DNA of 64,000 bases from UBA2882 sp045542735 (GCA_045542735.1 JAZQLQ010000026.1:248001-312000), one strand, 5' to 3'. Shown: positions 15,413 to 25,201, numbered from the stretch's first letter. Translations and numbers: made by a program. Notes: a model not told the origin generated them from the letters alone.

Positions 15413-16588
15413 ATGATAAAGCATCTGGATTATGATGTGGTCATTGTAGGTGTTGGTGTCGGTGGTCTTTATACAGCTTTGCATTTACCTGAGGATTTGA
15501 ACATACTGATGATTTGCAAGGAAGGCATGGAACGGTGTGATTCCATGTTGGCACAAGGCGGTATCTGTGTACTTCGTGATGAAACGGATTATGATGATTT
15601 TTATGAAGATACCATGCGGGCCGGCCACTACGAAAACCGGGCGGAGAGTGTGGATATCATGATTCGGTCCAGCCGGGCGGTCATTGATGATTTGCTTTCA
15701 TTGGGTGTAAGGTTTGCCAAGGATGAAGAGGGTAACCTACGATATACCAAGGAGGGTGCACATTCCAAGCAACGGATTTGTTTTTATGAGGATACTACCG
15801 GAAAGGAAATTACCGGAACCCTGCAGGATCACATAAAGAAATTACCCCATGTGACGATTATGGAGCATACTACCATGACAGATATCTTGGTAGAAGAAAA
15901 TATGTGTACCGGAATTGTGGCAAAGGCGGGAGAGGATGAGTATCACATTCATGCCAAGGATACGGTTCTGGCAACCGGAGGGATCGGTGGATTGTATAAA
16001 CACTCTACCAACTATTCCAGTCTGACAGGTGATGCCATAGAGATTGCCAAAAAGTATGACATCCGATTGGAGCATCTGGATTATGTGCAGATTCATCCTA
16101 CAACCCTTTATAAAGAAGAAAAAGGAAGAAGCTTTTTGATATCTGAATCCGCCAGAGGCGAAGGCGCTATCTTATTAAATGGCAAAAAAGAGCGCTTTAC
16201 CGATGAGTTGCAGCCACGGGATGTGGTGACAAAGGCGATTTTTGAGGAAATGGAAAAGGAAGGTAGTCAATATGTATGGCTTTCTTTTGAAAAGGTACCA
16301 ACAGATACCATCAAGGAGCATTTCCCCAATATCTATAAACATTGTCTGGAAGCCGGCTTTGATATAACCAAAGAGCCCATTCCCGTAGTACCTGCCCAGC
16401 ATTATTTTATGGGTGGTATCTATGTGGATAAGGATTCCAAGACCACTATGGAGCACTTGTATGCGGTGGGAGAAACCAGTTGCAACGGTGTTCATGGAAA
16501 GAACCGATTAGCAAGCAACAGCTTGCTGGAAAGTTTAGTATTTGCAAAGAGAGCTGCCGAGAGAATAGAGGCAGACCGGAAAGGATAA
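15413..16588 (+). CDS. nadB: L-aspartate oxidase, short form
   Basis: A 391-residue FAD enzyme that oxidises L-aspartate to iminoaspartate for NadA. The FAD-binding start is VVIVGVGVGGLYTALHLP. The succinate dehydrogenase/fumarate reductase family motifs follow: MLAQGGICV, TGGIGGLYKHSTN, the active-site region AQHYFMGGI and GVHGKNRLASNSLLE. E. coli NadB has about 540 residues; the C-terminal helical domain is absent here, which is common in Clostridia. The start ATG at 15413 follows CAAAGGAGAGAG. It lies 4 bases upstream of nadC. Confidence 0.93.
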   Translation: MIKHLDYDVVIVGVGVGGLYTALHLPEDLNILMICKEGMERCDSMLAQGGICVLRDETDYDDFYEDTMRAGHYENRAESVDIMIRSSRAVIDDLLSLGVRFAKDEEGNLRYTKEGAHSKQRICFYEDTTGKEITGTLQDHIKKLPHVTIMEHTTMTDILVEENMCTGIVAKAGEDEYHIHAKDTVLATGGIGGLYKHSTNYSSLTGDAIEIAKKYDIRLEHLDYVQIHPTTLYKEEKGRSFLISESARGEGAILLNGKKERFTDELQPRDVVTKAIFEEMEKEGSQYVWLSFEKVPTDTIKEHFPNIYKHCLEAGFDITKEPIPVVPAQHYFMGGIYVDKDSKTTMEHLYAVGETSCNGVHGKNRLASNSLLESLVFAKRAAERIEADRKG

Positions 16589-16592
16589 TATT

Positions 16593-17447
16593 ATGAATGA
16601 GATTACAATGAAGCTTGCAGCTGACAAATTTATTCGTCTTGCCCTGGAGGAGGACATTAACAGTGAGGACGTGACTACCAATTCCGTTATGCCGGAATAC
16701 AAAAAAGGTGATGTACAATTAATCTGTAAAGAGGACGGTATCATTGCCGGACTTGGCGTGTTTGAGCGTGTATTCACTTTGCTTGATTCCAATACCAAGG
16801 TAACTTTTGATGTAAAAGACGGTGATGAAGTAAAGAACGGACAGCATTTGGCTACCGTAGAGGGTGACATCCGTGTACTTTTATCCGGAGAGAGAACAGC
16901 CCTGAATTATTTACAGCGTATGAGTGGTATTGCAACTTATACCAACAAAGTGGCAAAACTCTTGGAAGGAACCAATACTACATTGTTGGATACCAGAAAG
17001 ACTACACCTTGCATGCGTATCTTTGAAAAATATGCGGTAAAAGTGGGTGGCGGCTCCAATCACCGTTATAACTTGTCCGACGGTGTGTTGTTGAAGGACA
17101 ACCACATCGATGCGGCAGGCGGTGTGAAGGAAGCTATTGAAGCAGCAAAAGCATATGCCCCTTTTGTACGCAAAATTGAAGTAGAGACAGAAAATTTAGA
17201 TATGGTAAAAGAGGCTGTGGAAGCAGGTGCAGACATTATCATGCTTGACAATATGACACCTGAGGAAATGGCTAAGGCAATTGAGATTATCGACGGCCGT
17301 GCCGAGACAGAATGTTCCGGCAATATTACCAAAGAAAATATTGCTAAAATTACAGCCATCGGCGTGGATTATGTATCCAGCGGTGCATTGACACATTCTG
17401 CGCCTATCTTGGATATCAGCTTAAAACATTTGCGTGTTGTAGAGTAG
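16593..17447 (+). CDS. nadC: Nicotinate-nucleotide diphosphorylase (carboxylating)
   Basis: A 284-residue quinolinate phosphoribosyltransferase that turns quinolinate and PRPP into nicotinate mononucleotide. Family motifs are visible: ALEEDINSEDVTT at the N-terminus, SGERTALNYLQRMSGIAT, LLDTRKTTPCMR with the substrate Arg and Lys, KVGGGSNHRYNLSDGVLLKDN, and DIIMLDNM. Length is normal. It is third in the operon and is followed by the regulator niaR. Confidence 0.96.
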   Translation: MNEITMKLAADKFIRLALEEDINSEDVTTNSVMPEYKKGDVQLICKEDGIIAGLGVFERVFTLLDSNTKVTFDVKDGDEVKNGQHLATVEGDIRVLLSGERTALNYLQRMSGIATYTNKVAKLLEGTNTTLLDTRKTTPCMRIFEKYAVKVGGGSNHRYNLSDGVLLKDNHIDAAGGVKEAIEAAKAYAPFVRKIEVETENLDMVKEAVEAGADIIMLDNMTPEEMAKAIEIIDGRAETECSGNITKENIAKITAIGVDYVSSGALTHSAPILDISLKHLRVVE

Positions 17448-17479
17448 TGTTTGTGTAACAGAAAGGAATGGTTCGCAGG

Positions 17480-18031
17480 ATGGAACAGGTAATAAACGGC
17501 TCCCAGCGAAGAAAACAAATTGTAGATATATTAAAGCAATCTTTAGAACCGGTTTCCGGAACTGCTCTGGGGAAATTGACCGGTGTCAGCCGTCAGGTTG
17601 TGGTGCAGGATATGGCATTACTCCGGACAGAGGGTTATGACATTGTGGCGACTGCCCGAGGTTATATGTTGAATGTGCCAAAGCATGCCATGCGGGTGTT
17701 TAAAGTGTTTCATACCAATGAGCAGACCGAGGATGAATTGACTACCATTGTAGACCTCGGAGGCTCTGTGTTGGATGTCATGGTCAATCACCGTGTATAC
17801 GGAAAGGTAAATGCGGCACTGAATATCCGTAACCGTCGGGATGTACAGGTATTTATAGAGCAATTAAAGACCGGTAAATCCACGCCTTTATTAAATCTGA
17901 CATCAGGTTATCATTTTCATAAAGTGATGGCAGACAGGGAAGAAATTTTGGATGAAATCGAAGAGGCATTGCGTCAAAAGGGTATGTTGACAGAAGTTTT
18001 TCCCTATGAAAAGGAATTGGCTGAGGTATAA
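17480..18031 (+). CDS. niaR: NiaR-type transcriptional repressor of NAD synthesis
   Basis: A 183-residue regulator with an N-terminal HTH_11 winged helix (QIVDILKQSLEPVSGTALGK, then VSRQVVVQDMALLR) and a C-terminal 3H domain, named for its conserved histidines (KVFHTNEQTEDEL, VNHRVYGK, TSGYHFHKV). NiaR (YrxA in Bacillus) binds nicotinate as corepressor and shuts off nad genes, here presumably its own operon. An ATG at 17468 touches the AAAGGA ribosome site, so the ATG at 17480 is more likely the start. It lies 2 bases upstream of the HD-domain gene. Confidence 0.92.
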   Translation: MEQVINGSQRRKQIVDILKQSLEPVSGTALGKLTGVSRQVVVQDMALLRTEGYDIVATARGYMLNVPKHAMRVFKVFHTNEQTEDELTTIVDLGGSVLDVMVNHRVYGKVNAALNIRNRRDVQVFIEQLKTGKSTPLLNLTSGYHFHKVMADREEILDEIEEALRQKGMLTEVFPYEKELAEV

Positions 18032-18033
18032 TT

Positions 18034-18627
18034 ATGGATATGGAACGTTTTGCAAAGCAGTTGGCATTTATATTAGAGGCTGATAAGGAAAAAAATATTT
18101 TGCGTCAGACCCATCTTAGTGGTCATGGCAGGAGAGAAAACGATGCAGAGCATGCATGGCATATGGCAATTATGATATACTTGTTAAGAGAGTACGCCAA
18201 TGAAAAAATTGATATTGCCAAGACCATGATGATGGCATTGATTCATGATATTGTAGAAATTGATGCAGGCGATACCTATGCTTATGACGATCAGGGATTA
18301 ACAACCCAAAAAGAGCGGGAACAGCAGGCGGCAGATCGGATTTTCGGTATGCTGCCCACAGATCAGCAAGAGGAATTGCGCGGCCTGTTTGAAGAATTTG
18401 AAGCAGGTGAAAGTCCGGAAGCAAAATTTGCCCATGCTATGGATAATTTTCAACCCTTACTTTTGAACAATTCCAATGGGGGAGCAGATTGGAGAGCCCA
18501 TGAAGTGAGCAAAAGCAAAGTAGTAAAGCGCCACTCCAATACCAAAGACGGCTCTGAGTTTATTGGCGAATACTCCATGAATCTCATAGAAGAAAACGTA
18601 AAAAAAGGAAATATTAAGGACGAATAA
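18034..18627 (+). CDS. HD-domain phosphohydrolase (YfbR/HDDC2-like)
   Basis: A 197-residue metal-dependent phosphohydrolase of the HD_3 group, whose studied members are 5'-nucleotidases. The metal-binding residues appear in order: RENDAEHAWH (His and the following His), ALIHDIVEIDAGD (the HD pair and the second-shell Asp), and HAMDNFQPLL. It begins 2 bases after niaR and is probably cotranscribed with the nad operon. A nucleotide-salvage role would fit, but the substrate is not visible. Confidence 0.85.
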   Translation: MDMERFAKQLAFILEADKEKNILRQTHLSGHGRRENDAEHAWHMAIMIYLLREYANEKIDIAKTMMMALIHDIVEIDAGDTYAYDDQGLTTQKEREQQAADRIFGMLPTDQQEELRGLFEEFEAGESPEAKFAHAMDNFQPLLLNNSNGGADWRAHEVSKSKVVKRHSNTKDGSEFIGEYSMNLIEENVKKGNIKDE

Positions 18628-18633
18628 TCAGCT

Positions 18634-20208
18634 ATGACGAAATCGAAACTCAGCATGAAAAAAATAAAAAAAGAACCCATGTTGTACTTTGCTGCATTGG
18701 TCATTTTTGTTATGATCTCTGTTTTATATGCCTACAAAACCGGTTTGTTGTTTTGCGGGTATTATTTTGCGGATGACCATGAAATAGCAAGACTTCACGG
18801 CGGTATTGTAAGAGATGGTTTGTTTGCCACCATGAAACTATGGATTGAAGTAGATGCCAATCTCCGGTTCCGCCCGGCATACTGGGTATTCCGTGTGTTG
18901 GAATCCTTTATTTGCGGGGACAGTGTCTTGTTGTGGCATTTTATCAAAGCATGCGAAATCGGTTTATGTGCATGGCTTTCTTTTGTATTTGCACGCAAAA
19001 TGAAAGCGTCCTATTTGGTGTCGGTGATTTTTGGTGTAGTTGGATTTTTCGGCACACAGTTTTCTGTGGTATACCGCTTGGGACCTCAGGAGCCGCAGGC
19101 ATTGATATGGATGTTTGCCGGCTTGATTTGTGCTATATGTTATGTGGAAAAAACAGAGAAAAAGCGCAGATGGATCATCGGTTTTCATATATTTATGACC
19201 TTGATGATGATGACCAAGGAAGCCTTTTTGATGCTGGTGCCTATTTTTGTATTTTTCTTGTTGTATCTGGAAATGAAAAAAATCTATGCGGGCGAAACTA
19301 CATGGAAGAAGTCCGTTGGTATTGTCATGAAAAAGCATGTGGCAACTATTTTGTATGAAGCAGTTTTATGTGTGCTTTGCGGATGCATTATTATTTTCCA
19401 CAGTGGTGTTTCTTCCATTGGGTATGCAGGCTTGGATGCTTCTTATACTACAACGGATTATTTTACCGGTATGTGGAAGGTGTGGACGGGAGAGTTGTTG
19501 TCATATCTTTTGTTGATGGCTGTAGCAATGCTTGCTAATGCGGTGTTATGTGTGTTACATCGAAAAGAAAAAGGATATGTATTTTATCGTTTGTGTGAAG
19601 CGTTGATTGTGTTGTACTTTGTATTATCCCAATCCTTCCTTCATGCAAAAAGCGGTATGTTTGAAAGATATCTATTTCCATGTATCAATGGCATTTTAAT
19701 TTATGTATGTTGTTTCAGCATTCCTTTGTGGAAAGGTAAAATAAAACAATGGATTCCGCAGATTGTACTGGGGCTATGGGCAATTGTGATGATTGTATCC
19801 AGTCAGTTCCATACGTCGTGTCTGAGTTATGTGTTTACTTGTAGCTACAACACCCAGATGCTCATTCGTCTGTCTGAACTGGCAGAGGAACGCGGTGGGG
19901 AGGACTGTAAGATTATTGTATCGGCTCCTTTTGGAGAGTGGAATCTGGCAGTTTGTGCCTTTATGGAAGAACTCTATGGTGTGGATGAGACCTATGGTCT
20001 GAATCAAACAGACCTGGCTGTCAACGAAGCACAGGACCGTTATGTGGTTGGAGATGTAGATGTAGATGCTAAGACTTTATCCATCCCGGAAGCGGATATC
20101 TATGTGGCACAAAAAGAGTTTTTGCCCATTAAAATGAGAGAAAACGGTGTCGAGTATACCGAGATGCAGTCAGAAGTTTTTGGTAATTATATGATTTTTT
20201 ATAAATAA
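18634..20208 (+). CDS. Multi-spanning membrane protein, GT-C glycosyltransferase-like
   Basis: A 524-residue integral membrane protein with about 11-12 hydrophobic helices and a soluble C-terminal region of about 100 residues. An early extracellular loop, YYFADDHEIARL, holds an acidic pair like the catalytic loop of GT-C (lipid-linked sugar) glycosyltransferases, and RFRPAYWVFRVLES follows. I do not recognise a specific family. A second start 21 bases in (MKKIKKEP) is possible. It lies only 6 bases after the HD gene and may share its transcript. A surface-glycan role is inference. Confidence 0.55.
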   Translation: MTKSKLSMKKIKKEPMLYFAALVIFVMISVLYAYKTGLLFCGYYFADDHEIARLHGGIVRDGLFATMKLWIEVDANLRFRPAYWVFRVLESFICGDSVLLWHFIKACEIGLCAWLSFVFARKMKASYLVSVIFGVVGFFGTQFSVVYRLGPQEPQALIWMFAGLICAICYVEKTEKKRRWIIGFHIFMTLMMMTKEAFLMLVPIFVFFLLYLEMKKIYAGETTWKKSVGIVMKKHVATILYEAVLCVLCGCIIIFHSGVSSIGYAGLDASYTTTDYFTGMWKVWTGELLSYLLLMAVAMLANAVLCVLHRKEKGYVFYRLCEALIVLYFVLSQSFLHAKSGMFERYLFPCINGILIYVCCFSIPLWKGKIKQWIPQIVLGLWAIVMIVSSQFHTSCLSYVFTCSYNTQMLIRLSELAEERGGEDCKIIVSAPFGEWNLAVCAFMEELYGVDETYGLNQTDLAVNEAQDRYVVGDVDVDAKTLSIPEADIYVAQKEFLPIKMRENGVEYTEMQSEVFGNYMIFYK

Positions 20209-20241
20209 AACCAAGAAGAACAGAAATCGTGGGAGGTTAAC

Positions 20242-21420
20242 ATGATTTACAGTAAGTTTGGGGAGAAGCAGTTGTCATTACTGGGTTTTGGTGCCATGCG
20301 CCTGCCTGTAAAAGAAGATGGTACCGTAGATAAAGAACAGGTAAAGACAATGGTGCGTCATGCCATGGACCATGGTGTGAATTACTTTGATACGGCATGG
20401 CCTTATCATGATGGACAGTCTGAGTCGGTTATGGGCGAGGTGTTGTCGGAATACGATAGAGACAGCTACTATCTGGCTACCAAGTATCCCGGTCATCAGA
20501 TTAGTGAGACTTATGATCCGGCAGCTCTTTTTGAAGCCCAATTGGAAAAAAGCGGCGTGGATTATTTTGATTTTTATTTACTACATAATGTATATGAAAA
20601 ATCAATGGATGTCTATCTGGACCCGCAGTGGGGCATTTTGGATTATTTTAAGGAGCAAAAACGCTTAGGGCGTATCAAGCATCTGGGCTTTAGTACCCAC
20701 GCACAAATGGATTGCCTAAAAGAGTTTTTGGATGCCTGCGGAGAAGATATGGAGTTTTGCCAGATTCAATTAAATTATCTGGATTGGACCTTGCAGGATG
20801 CAAAGGCCAAATATGATTTACTGACGGAAAAAGGCATCCCTGTCTGGGTTATGGAGCCGGTACGCGGAGGCAAGCTGGCAAAATTAGACGAGGCTAACGA
20901 GCAAACATTAAAAACCCTGCGTCCGGATGAAAAAATTCCGGCATGGGCATTCCGCTTTTTACAGGGACTTCCCAATGTCAAAATGATCTTAAGCGGTATG
21001 TCCAATCAAGCACAGATGGAAGATAATGTAAGTACTTTTGAGGATTCCAAACCTTTGACACAAGAAGAAACAGAAGTGTTGTTGGAGATTGCAGAAAGCA
21101 TGAAGGATTCTGTTCCTTGTACAGCCTGCCGTTATTGCTGTAAAGGTTGTCCTGTGGGACTGGATATTCCCATGCTCATCGGCATCTATAACGAGATACG
21201 CATTATTCCTACCGTAAATGCAGTTATGAGAATCGAAGGTTTACCCAAAGATAAGCAGCCTTCTGCTTGTATCGGATGCGGGAAGTGTATGCAGATCTGT
21301 CCGCAAAATATCGACATTCCTGCAGTGATGAAGGATTTAAACGAACGGATGCAAAAGATACCAAGTTGGGAAGAAATCTGCCGACAGCGCGCAGCAGCCC
21401 AGCCCGTTCCGGGAAAATAG
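20242..21420 (+). CDS. Aldo/keto reductase with C-terminal 4Fe-4S domain
   Basis: A 392-residue protein. Residues 1-275 are an aldo/keto reductase barrel (LGFGAMRLP, NYFDTAWPYHDGQSE with the catalytic Asp and Tyr, LATKYP with the Lys, and LLHNVYE with the His). The C-terminal 100 residues carry ferredoxin-type cysteines: CTACRYCCKGCP and CIGCGKCMQICP. This fusion is common in anaerobes and is usually annotated as an Fe-S aldo/keto reductase; the electron partner and substrate are unknown. The ribosome site GTGGGAGG precedes the ATG. It is the first gene before xpt but separated by 37 bases, so operon membership is uncertain. Confidence 0.9.
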   Translation: MIYSKFGEKQLSLLGFGAMRLPVKEDGTVDKEQVKTMVRHAMDHGVNYFDTAWPYHDGQSESVMGEVLSEYDRDSYYLATKYPGHQISETYDPAALFEAQLEKSGVDYFDFYLLHNVYEKSMDVYLDPQWGILDYFKEQKRLGRIKHLGFSTHAQMDCLKEFLDACGEDMEFCQIQLNYLDWTLQDAKAKYDLLTEKGIPVWVMEPVRGGKLAKLDEANEQTLKTLRPDEKIPAWAFRFLQGLPNVKMILSGMSNQAQMEDNVSTFEDSKPLTQEETEVLLEIAESMKDSVPCTACRYCCKGCPVGLDIPMLIGIYNEIRIIPTVNAVMRIEGLPKDKQPSACIGCGKCMQICPQNIDIPAVMKDLNERMQKIPSWEEICRQRAAAQPVPGK

Positions 21421-21457
21421 CATATGGAAAAATAACAAGATGCAAAGGAGAAGTGCC

Positions 21458-22039
21458 ATGAATTTTTTGGAAGAGAGAATCATCAAAGACGGTATCGTTA
21501 AAGAAGGAAATGTATTAAAGGTTGATAGTTTTTTAAATCATCAGATGGATATTGACCTTTTTAATGAAATGGGAAAAGAGTTTAAAAAGAGATTTGAAGG
21601 CAAACCCATCAATAAGATATTAACGATTGAAGCATCCGGTATTGGTATTGCTTGCATTGTTGCGCAGCATTTTGGTGTGCCGGTTGTATTTGCCAAGAAA
21701 TCAAAGAGCATCAATATTGAAGGTGAAATGTATGTGGCAGAGGTAGAATCCTTTACACACCGTTGCAAAAATCAGGTTATTGTGTCTAAGAAATTTTTGG
21801 GACCCGATGATCGTGTGTTGATTATTGATGACTTTTTGGCAAATGGTTGTGCATTGCAGGGATTAATTCAGATTGTACAGGCAGCAGGAGGTACTGTGGA
21901 AGGCATTGGTATTGCCATAGAAAAAGGATTCCAGTCCGGCGGCCGTATGATTCGGAATCTGGGTTATCAGTTGGAGTCTCTTGCTATTGTGGACAGTATG
22001 GATGATAAGACCGGAAAGATATTTTTTGCAGAGCAATAA
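21458..22039 (+). CDS. xpt: Xanthine phosphoribosyltransferase
   Basis: A 193-residue purine salvage enzyme that joins xanthine and PRPP to form XMP. The PRPP loop reads VLIIDDFLANGCALQG, the family form of the phosphoribosyltransferase signature, and FAKKSKSINIEGEMY is characteristic of Xpt. The open frame starts at 21440, but the ATG at 21458 follows AAAGGAG at proper spacing and gives the family length. The purine permease gene lies 47 bases downstream, the usual xpt-pbuX pair. No purine riboswitch is visible upstream. Confidence 0.93.
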   Translation: MNFLEERIIKDGIVKEGNVLKVDSFLNHQMDIDLFNEMGKEFKKRFEGKPINKILTIEASGIGIACIVAQHFGVPVVFAKKSKSINIEGEMYVAEVESFTHRCKNQVIVSKKFLGPDDRVLIIDDFLANGCALQGLIQIVQAAGGTVEGIGIAIEKGFQSGGRMIRNLGYQLESLAIVDSMDDKTGKIFFAEQ

Positions 22040-22086
22040 AATATAATATATTACAAAATTTGACAGAATTATATGAGGGAGCACTG

Positions 22087-23427
22087 ATGAAAAAAGTAAA
22101 CGAAAGTACTAAAGCAGATATTTCCAATATTTATCAGTTGGAGGGAAGAGTGCCTGTGTCAAAGGCAATTCCTTTTGGCCTGCAACATATTTTAGCTATG
22201 TTTGTGGCAAACATTGCGCCAATCCTGATTGTGGCAGGGGCTTGTGGATTGTCAGCTACAGATAGTGCCATGTTAATTCAAAGTGCCATGTTGATTGCAG
22301 GTATCGGTACCATTATCCAGCTTTATCCTGTGTGGAAAATTGGTTCCGGTTTACCGATTGTCATGGGTATTAGTTTTACCTTTGTATCCATTCTTTGCTT
22401 TGTGGGCACAAGCTATGGCTACGGAGCCATTGTAGGTGCAGTATTGGTGGGTGGTATTGTAGAAGGATTTTTAGGACTTTTTGCAAAATATTGGAGAAAA
22501 TTAATTACGCCTATCGTAGCAGCCAGCGTGGTAACAGCCATTGGCTTTTCACTTTTGTCAGTGGGAGCATCATCTTTTGGCGGCGGAAGCGGAGCAGAGA
22601 ATTTCGGCTCTGTCAAAAACCTGATTTTGGGAACAGTAACCTTGGTTTGCTGCCTGACTTTTAATGTGTTGGCAAAATCATATTGGAAGCAATTGTCTGT
22701 CTTGTTTGGTCTTGTAGTAGGATATATTTTGGCAATTGCCATGGGCATGGTGGATTTTTCTGCTCTTCAGGGGACAGCTATTATCGCATTACCCAAGTTG
22801 ATGCCCTATAAACCGGTATTTGAGCCCGGTGCCATTATTTCTGTTATTATGATTTTCTTAGTATCTGCTACAGAGACTATTGGTGACACCTCTGCAGTGT
22901 GTATGGGTGGTTTAAATCGTGAAGTGACTGAAAAAGAGATTTCCGGCTCTATTGCCTGTGATGGTTTTGTCAGTGCGTTATCTTCGGTATTTGGCTGTCT
23001 GCCTATCACATCTTTCAGCCAGAACGTTGGGCTGGTAAATATGACAAAAGTAGTTAACCGGTTTACTTTACTTATGGGTGGAATTATTATGATATTGGCA
23101 GGAATTTTCCCGTTTTTTGGTGCGCTTCTTGCCACGCTTCCCGACGCAGTTTTGGGTGGATGTACTATTATGATGTTTGGTACCATTGTAGTCAGTGGAT
23201 TGCAAATGATTTCCAATTGCGGATATTCCCAGAGAAATATTACCATCGCGGCATTATCCTTAAGCATTGGTATCGGATTTACACAGGTACCGGAACTGTT
23301 CCGTATTTTCCCGCAGTTAGTACAGAGTGTCTTTGCTGAAAACTGTGTGGCGGTTGTATTTGTAACTGCAATTATTTTAAATCTGGTTCTTCCTAAAAAT
23401 ATGGAAGTGACCAAAGAAGAGGCATAG
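22087..23427 (+). CDS. pbuX: Xanthine permease (NCS2 family)
   Basis: A 446-residue proton-coupled nucleobase transporter with 12-14 membrane helices. NCS2 features are visible: IPFGLQHILAMFVANIAPIL at the start, then ATETIGDTSAVC and PITSFSQNVGLV, which correspond to the substrate-contacting motifs of XanQ/UapA-type proteins. The ATG at 22087 follows TGAGGGAGCACTG; the longer frame would start at a TTG. Pairing with xpt points to xanthine as substrate, though uric acid carriers look similar. The next gene starts 3 bases after its stop. Confidence 0.9.
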   Translation: MKKVNESTKADISNIYQLEGRVPVSKAIPFGLQHILAMFVANIAPILIVAGACGLSATDSAMLIQSAMLIAGIGTIIQLYPVWKIGSGLPIVMGISFTFVSILCFVGTSYGYGAIVGAVLVGGIVEGFLGLFAKYWRKLITPIVAASVVTAIGFSLLSVGASSFGGGSGAENFGSVKNLILGTVTLVCCLTFNVLAKSYWKQLSVLFGLVVGYILAIAMGMVDFSALQGTAIIALPKLMPYKPVFEPGAIISVIMIFLVSATETIGDTSAVCMGGLNREVTEKEISGSIACDGFVSALSSVFGCLPITSFSQNVGLVNMTKVVNRFTLLMGGIIMILAGIFPFFGALLATLPDAVLGGCTIMMFGTIVVSGLQMISNCGYSQRNITIAALSLSIGIGFTQVPELFRIFPQLVQSVFAENCVAVVFVTAIILNLVLPKNMEVTKEEA

Positions 23428-23430
23428 AGT

Positions 23431-24705
23431 ATGGCAAAGAAAACAGTGAAACTTTGGAAAAAAGACGGCAGCAGTTTGTTTGAAAAATTTGCAATGGAGC
23501 TATGTGAATATACGCAGACCGGAGAAAGTCCCGCTCATGGAGATTTGGATTTGCAGTATAGTCTGGAACTGCAGCATAAGCGCCTGGAAGAAAAGAATCT
23601 GACCATGCGTTATGAACTGATTCCCCGAGGACAATTTCCCTACAACTGTCCCAATGGCAGAAGCTGGAGTGACGATCATTACCGTAGTGATATGGAGTGG
23701 AGAACCTGTCGTTTGGAACGAAAGATTTATCGGGATGATGATTGTGTGTTCCGTAGCAAAAAGCCCATGATTCTTTATCAGAATATTACCAACGCATTGG
23801 GAATGGACAAAGTAGCAGATGATGTACATACCTGTCCCGCTTGTGGTGCCATCAGCACATTGGGAACGTTGGAAAAGGGGTGTCCTTATTGCGGAAGTTT
23901 CTTTAAAATGTCCGACTTATTCCCCAAGACAACCAACTATTATTTCATTGAAGATTCCGGCAGAACCGGCGATGAAATGAAGTGGGATATTTTAAGTGTA
24001 GTCATCCCTACGGTTGTTGTTTTCATTATCTATTTGATTATTAAATATTTAAGTGAGACACCTAACGTCAATGTCCTCTGGACGCTCATCGTATCAATCA
24101 TTGGAGGCGCAATTGGAGGCGGTATTATCGGATATATGCTGTGGGCTATTTTAAAAATTTTCAAATTATTTTGGGAAGCGGGAAGATCCATGCCATTGCT
24201 TTTTAATATGGGTGGTTCCAGATTTAAGTTTGCGCACTTGATGAAGAAACATTCACCGGAATTTTCATGGGAGTATTTTTCGGATAAAGTTATTTCTTTG
24301 TTGAAAATGATTTTATATGCAGAAAATCCTACAAAATTACCAAGTTATGTGGGAGATTCCCTAAATGGTTTATTTGATGATATCGTGGATTCCCATTATA
24401 CAGGTGCTGTGGGCTTGAGAAAATTCAAGATAGAAGGCGATTGGTGCTATGTAACAGCCGACACCTATATGGACAATGTCTATGATGTGAACGGACGGAT
24501 TCGCCAAAAAAGAGACAGAATCCGCATATATCTGTGCAGGAATATTACTTCTGCCATGAATATTAATTTCTCTATTAAGCACATTCAGTGTAAAAACTGT
24601 GGTAGCAGTTTTGATGCCACCAAGCAGAGAAATTGCCCGGCTTGTGAGACCCGCTATGAAATTGATGGTGATGACTGGGTTGTATTACGAATTGAGAAAG
24701 TGTGA
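23431..24705 (+). CDS. Zinc-ribbon membrane protein with TIM44-like domain
   Basis: A 424-residue protein. A first zinc ribbon (CPACGAISTLGTLEKGCPYC) lies around residues 135-155, two membrane helices at about 188-245, and a TIM44-like soluble domain (FSDKVISLLKMILYAENP onward) fills residues 275-385. A second zinc ribbon (CKNCGSSFDATKQRNCPAC) closes it. The N-terminal 130 residues are an uncharacterised conserved region. Such proteins are common in Lachnospiraceae and usually labelled Tim44-domain proteins; their function is unknown. It may be cotranscribed with pbuX (3-base gap). It ends at a bidirectional terminator shared with the convergent repressor gene. Confidence 0.75.
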   Translation: MAKKTVKLWKKDGSSLFEKFAMELCEYTQTGESPAHGDLDLQYSLELQHKRLEEKNLTMRYELIPRGQFPYNCPNGRSWSDDHYRSDMEWRTCRLERKIYRDDDCVFRSKKPMILYQNITNALGMDKVADDVHTCPACGAISTLGTLEKGCPYCGSFFKMSDLFPKTTNYYFIEDSGRTGDEMKWDILSVVIPTVVVFIIYLIIKYLSETPNVNVLWTLIVSIIGGAIGGGIIGYMLWAILKIFKLFWEAGRSMPLLFNMGGSRFKFAHLMKKHSPEFSWEYFSDKVISLLKMILYAENPTKLPSYVGDSLNGLFDDIVDSHYTGAVGLRKFKIEGDWCYVTADTYMDNVYDVNGRIRQKRDRIRIYLCRNITSAMNINFSIKHIQCKNCGSSFDATKQRNCPACETRYEIDGDDWVVLRIEKV

Positions 24706-24710
24706 TAATA

Positions 24711-24741
24711 AAGGCTATGCAAATGATATCTGCATAGCCTT
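24711..24741. terminator. Bidirectional rho-independent terminator
   Basis: An 11-bp stem AAGGCTATGCA / TGCATAGCCTT with a 9-base loop; T-rich on both sides. It serves the convergent genes ending at 24705 and 24746. Confidence 0.85.
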
Positions 24742-24745
24742 TTCC

Positions 24746-25123
24746 TTATTTTCCTATGTGATTCTTAATTGCAGCAAAGCTTTCTTCGCTAATGTCGTGC
24801 TCCATACGGCAGGCATCTTCTTTGGCAATGTCTTCCGGTACACCCAGGCTTATAAGCCAATCGGATAAAATCGTGTGCTTTTCCAAAACGGCTTCCGCTT
24901 GTTGCTGCCCCATATCTGTCAAATGGATGTGACCGTCTTTATCAATGGTGATCAATTCTCTTTCCCGCAAATTTTTCATGGCCACGCTGACGCTGGGCTT
25001 TGAAAAGTTCATCTCGTTGGCTACATCGATGGAGCGTACCTGTCCCAATTTGTTTTGAAGAGAAAGTATGGTTTCCAAATAGTTTTCTACGGATTCATCC
25101 GAGTGATGTTTCATGTGATTCAT
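24746..25123 (-). CDS. DtxR/MntR-family metal-dependent repressor
   Basis: A 125-residue metal-responsive repressor. Residues 5-65 form the winged helix (ENYLETILSL, then SIDVANEMNFSKPSVSVAMK). Residues 70-125 form the metal/dimer domain (VLEKHTILSDWL, then EDACRMEHDISEE), with Cys, Glu and His in ligand positions. The C-terminal SH3-like domain of long DtxR proteins is absent. The start at 25123 follows TAAAGGAGAATTTGACT; the longer frame adds 18 unneeded residues. It is divergent from feoAB, whose upstream regions carry paired operator-like palindromes, so an iron-sensing role is more likely than manganese. Confidence 0.88.
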   Translation of the reverse strand: MNHMKHHSDESVENYLETILSLQNKLGQVRSIDVANEMNFSKPSVSVAMKNLRERELITIDKDGHIHLTDMGQQQAEAVLEKHTILSDWLISLGVPEDIAKEDACRMEHDISEESFAAIKNHIGK

Positions 25124-25201
25124 AGTCAAATTCTCCTTTAACGCTTCCATCATATCATTTTTAGAGGGAAAAGACAATCATGACAAATTTTGGGAAAATA
25201 G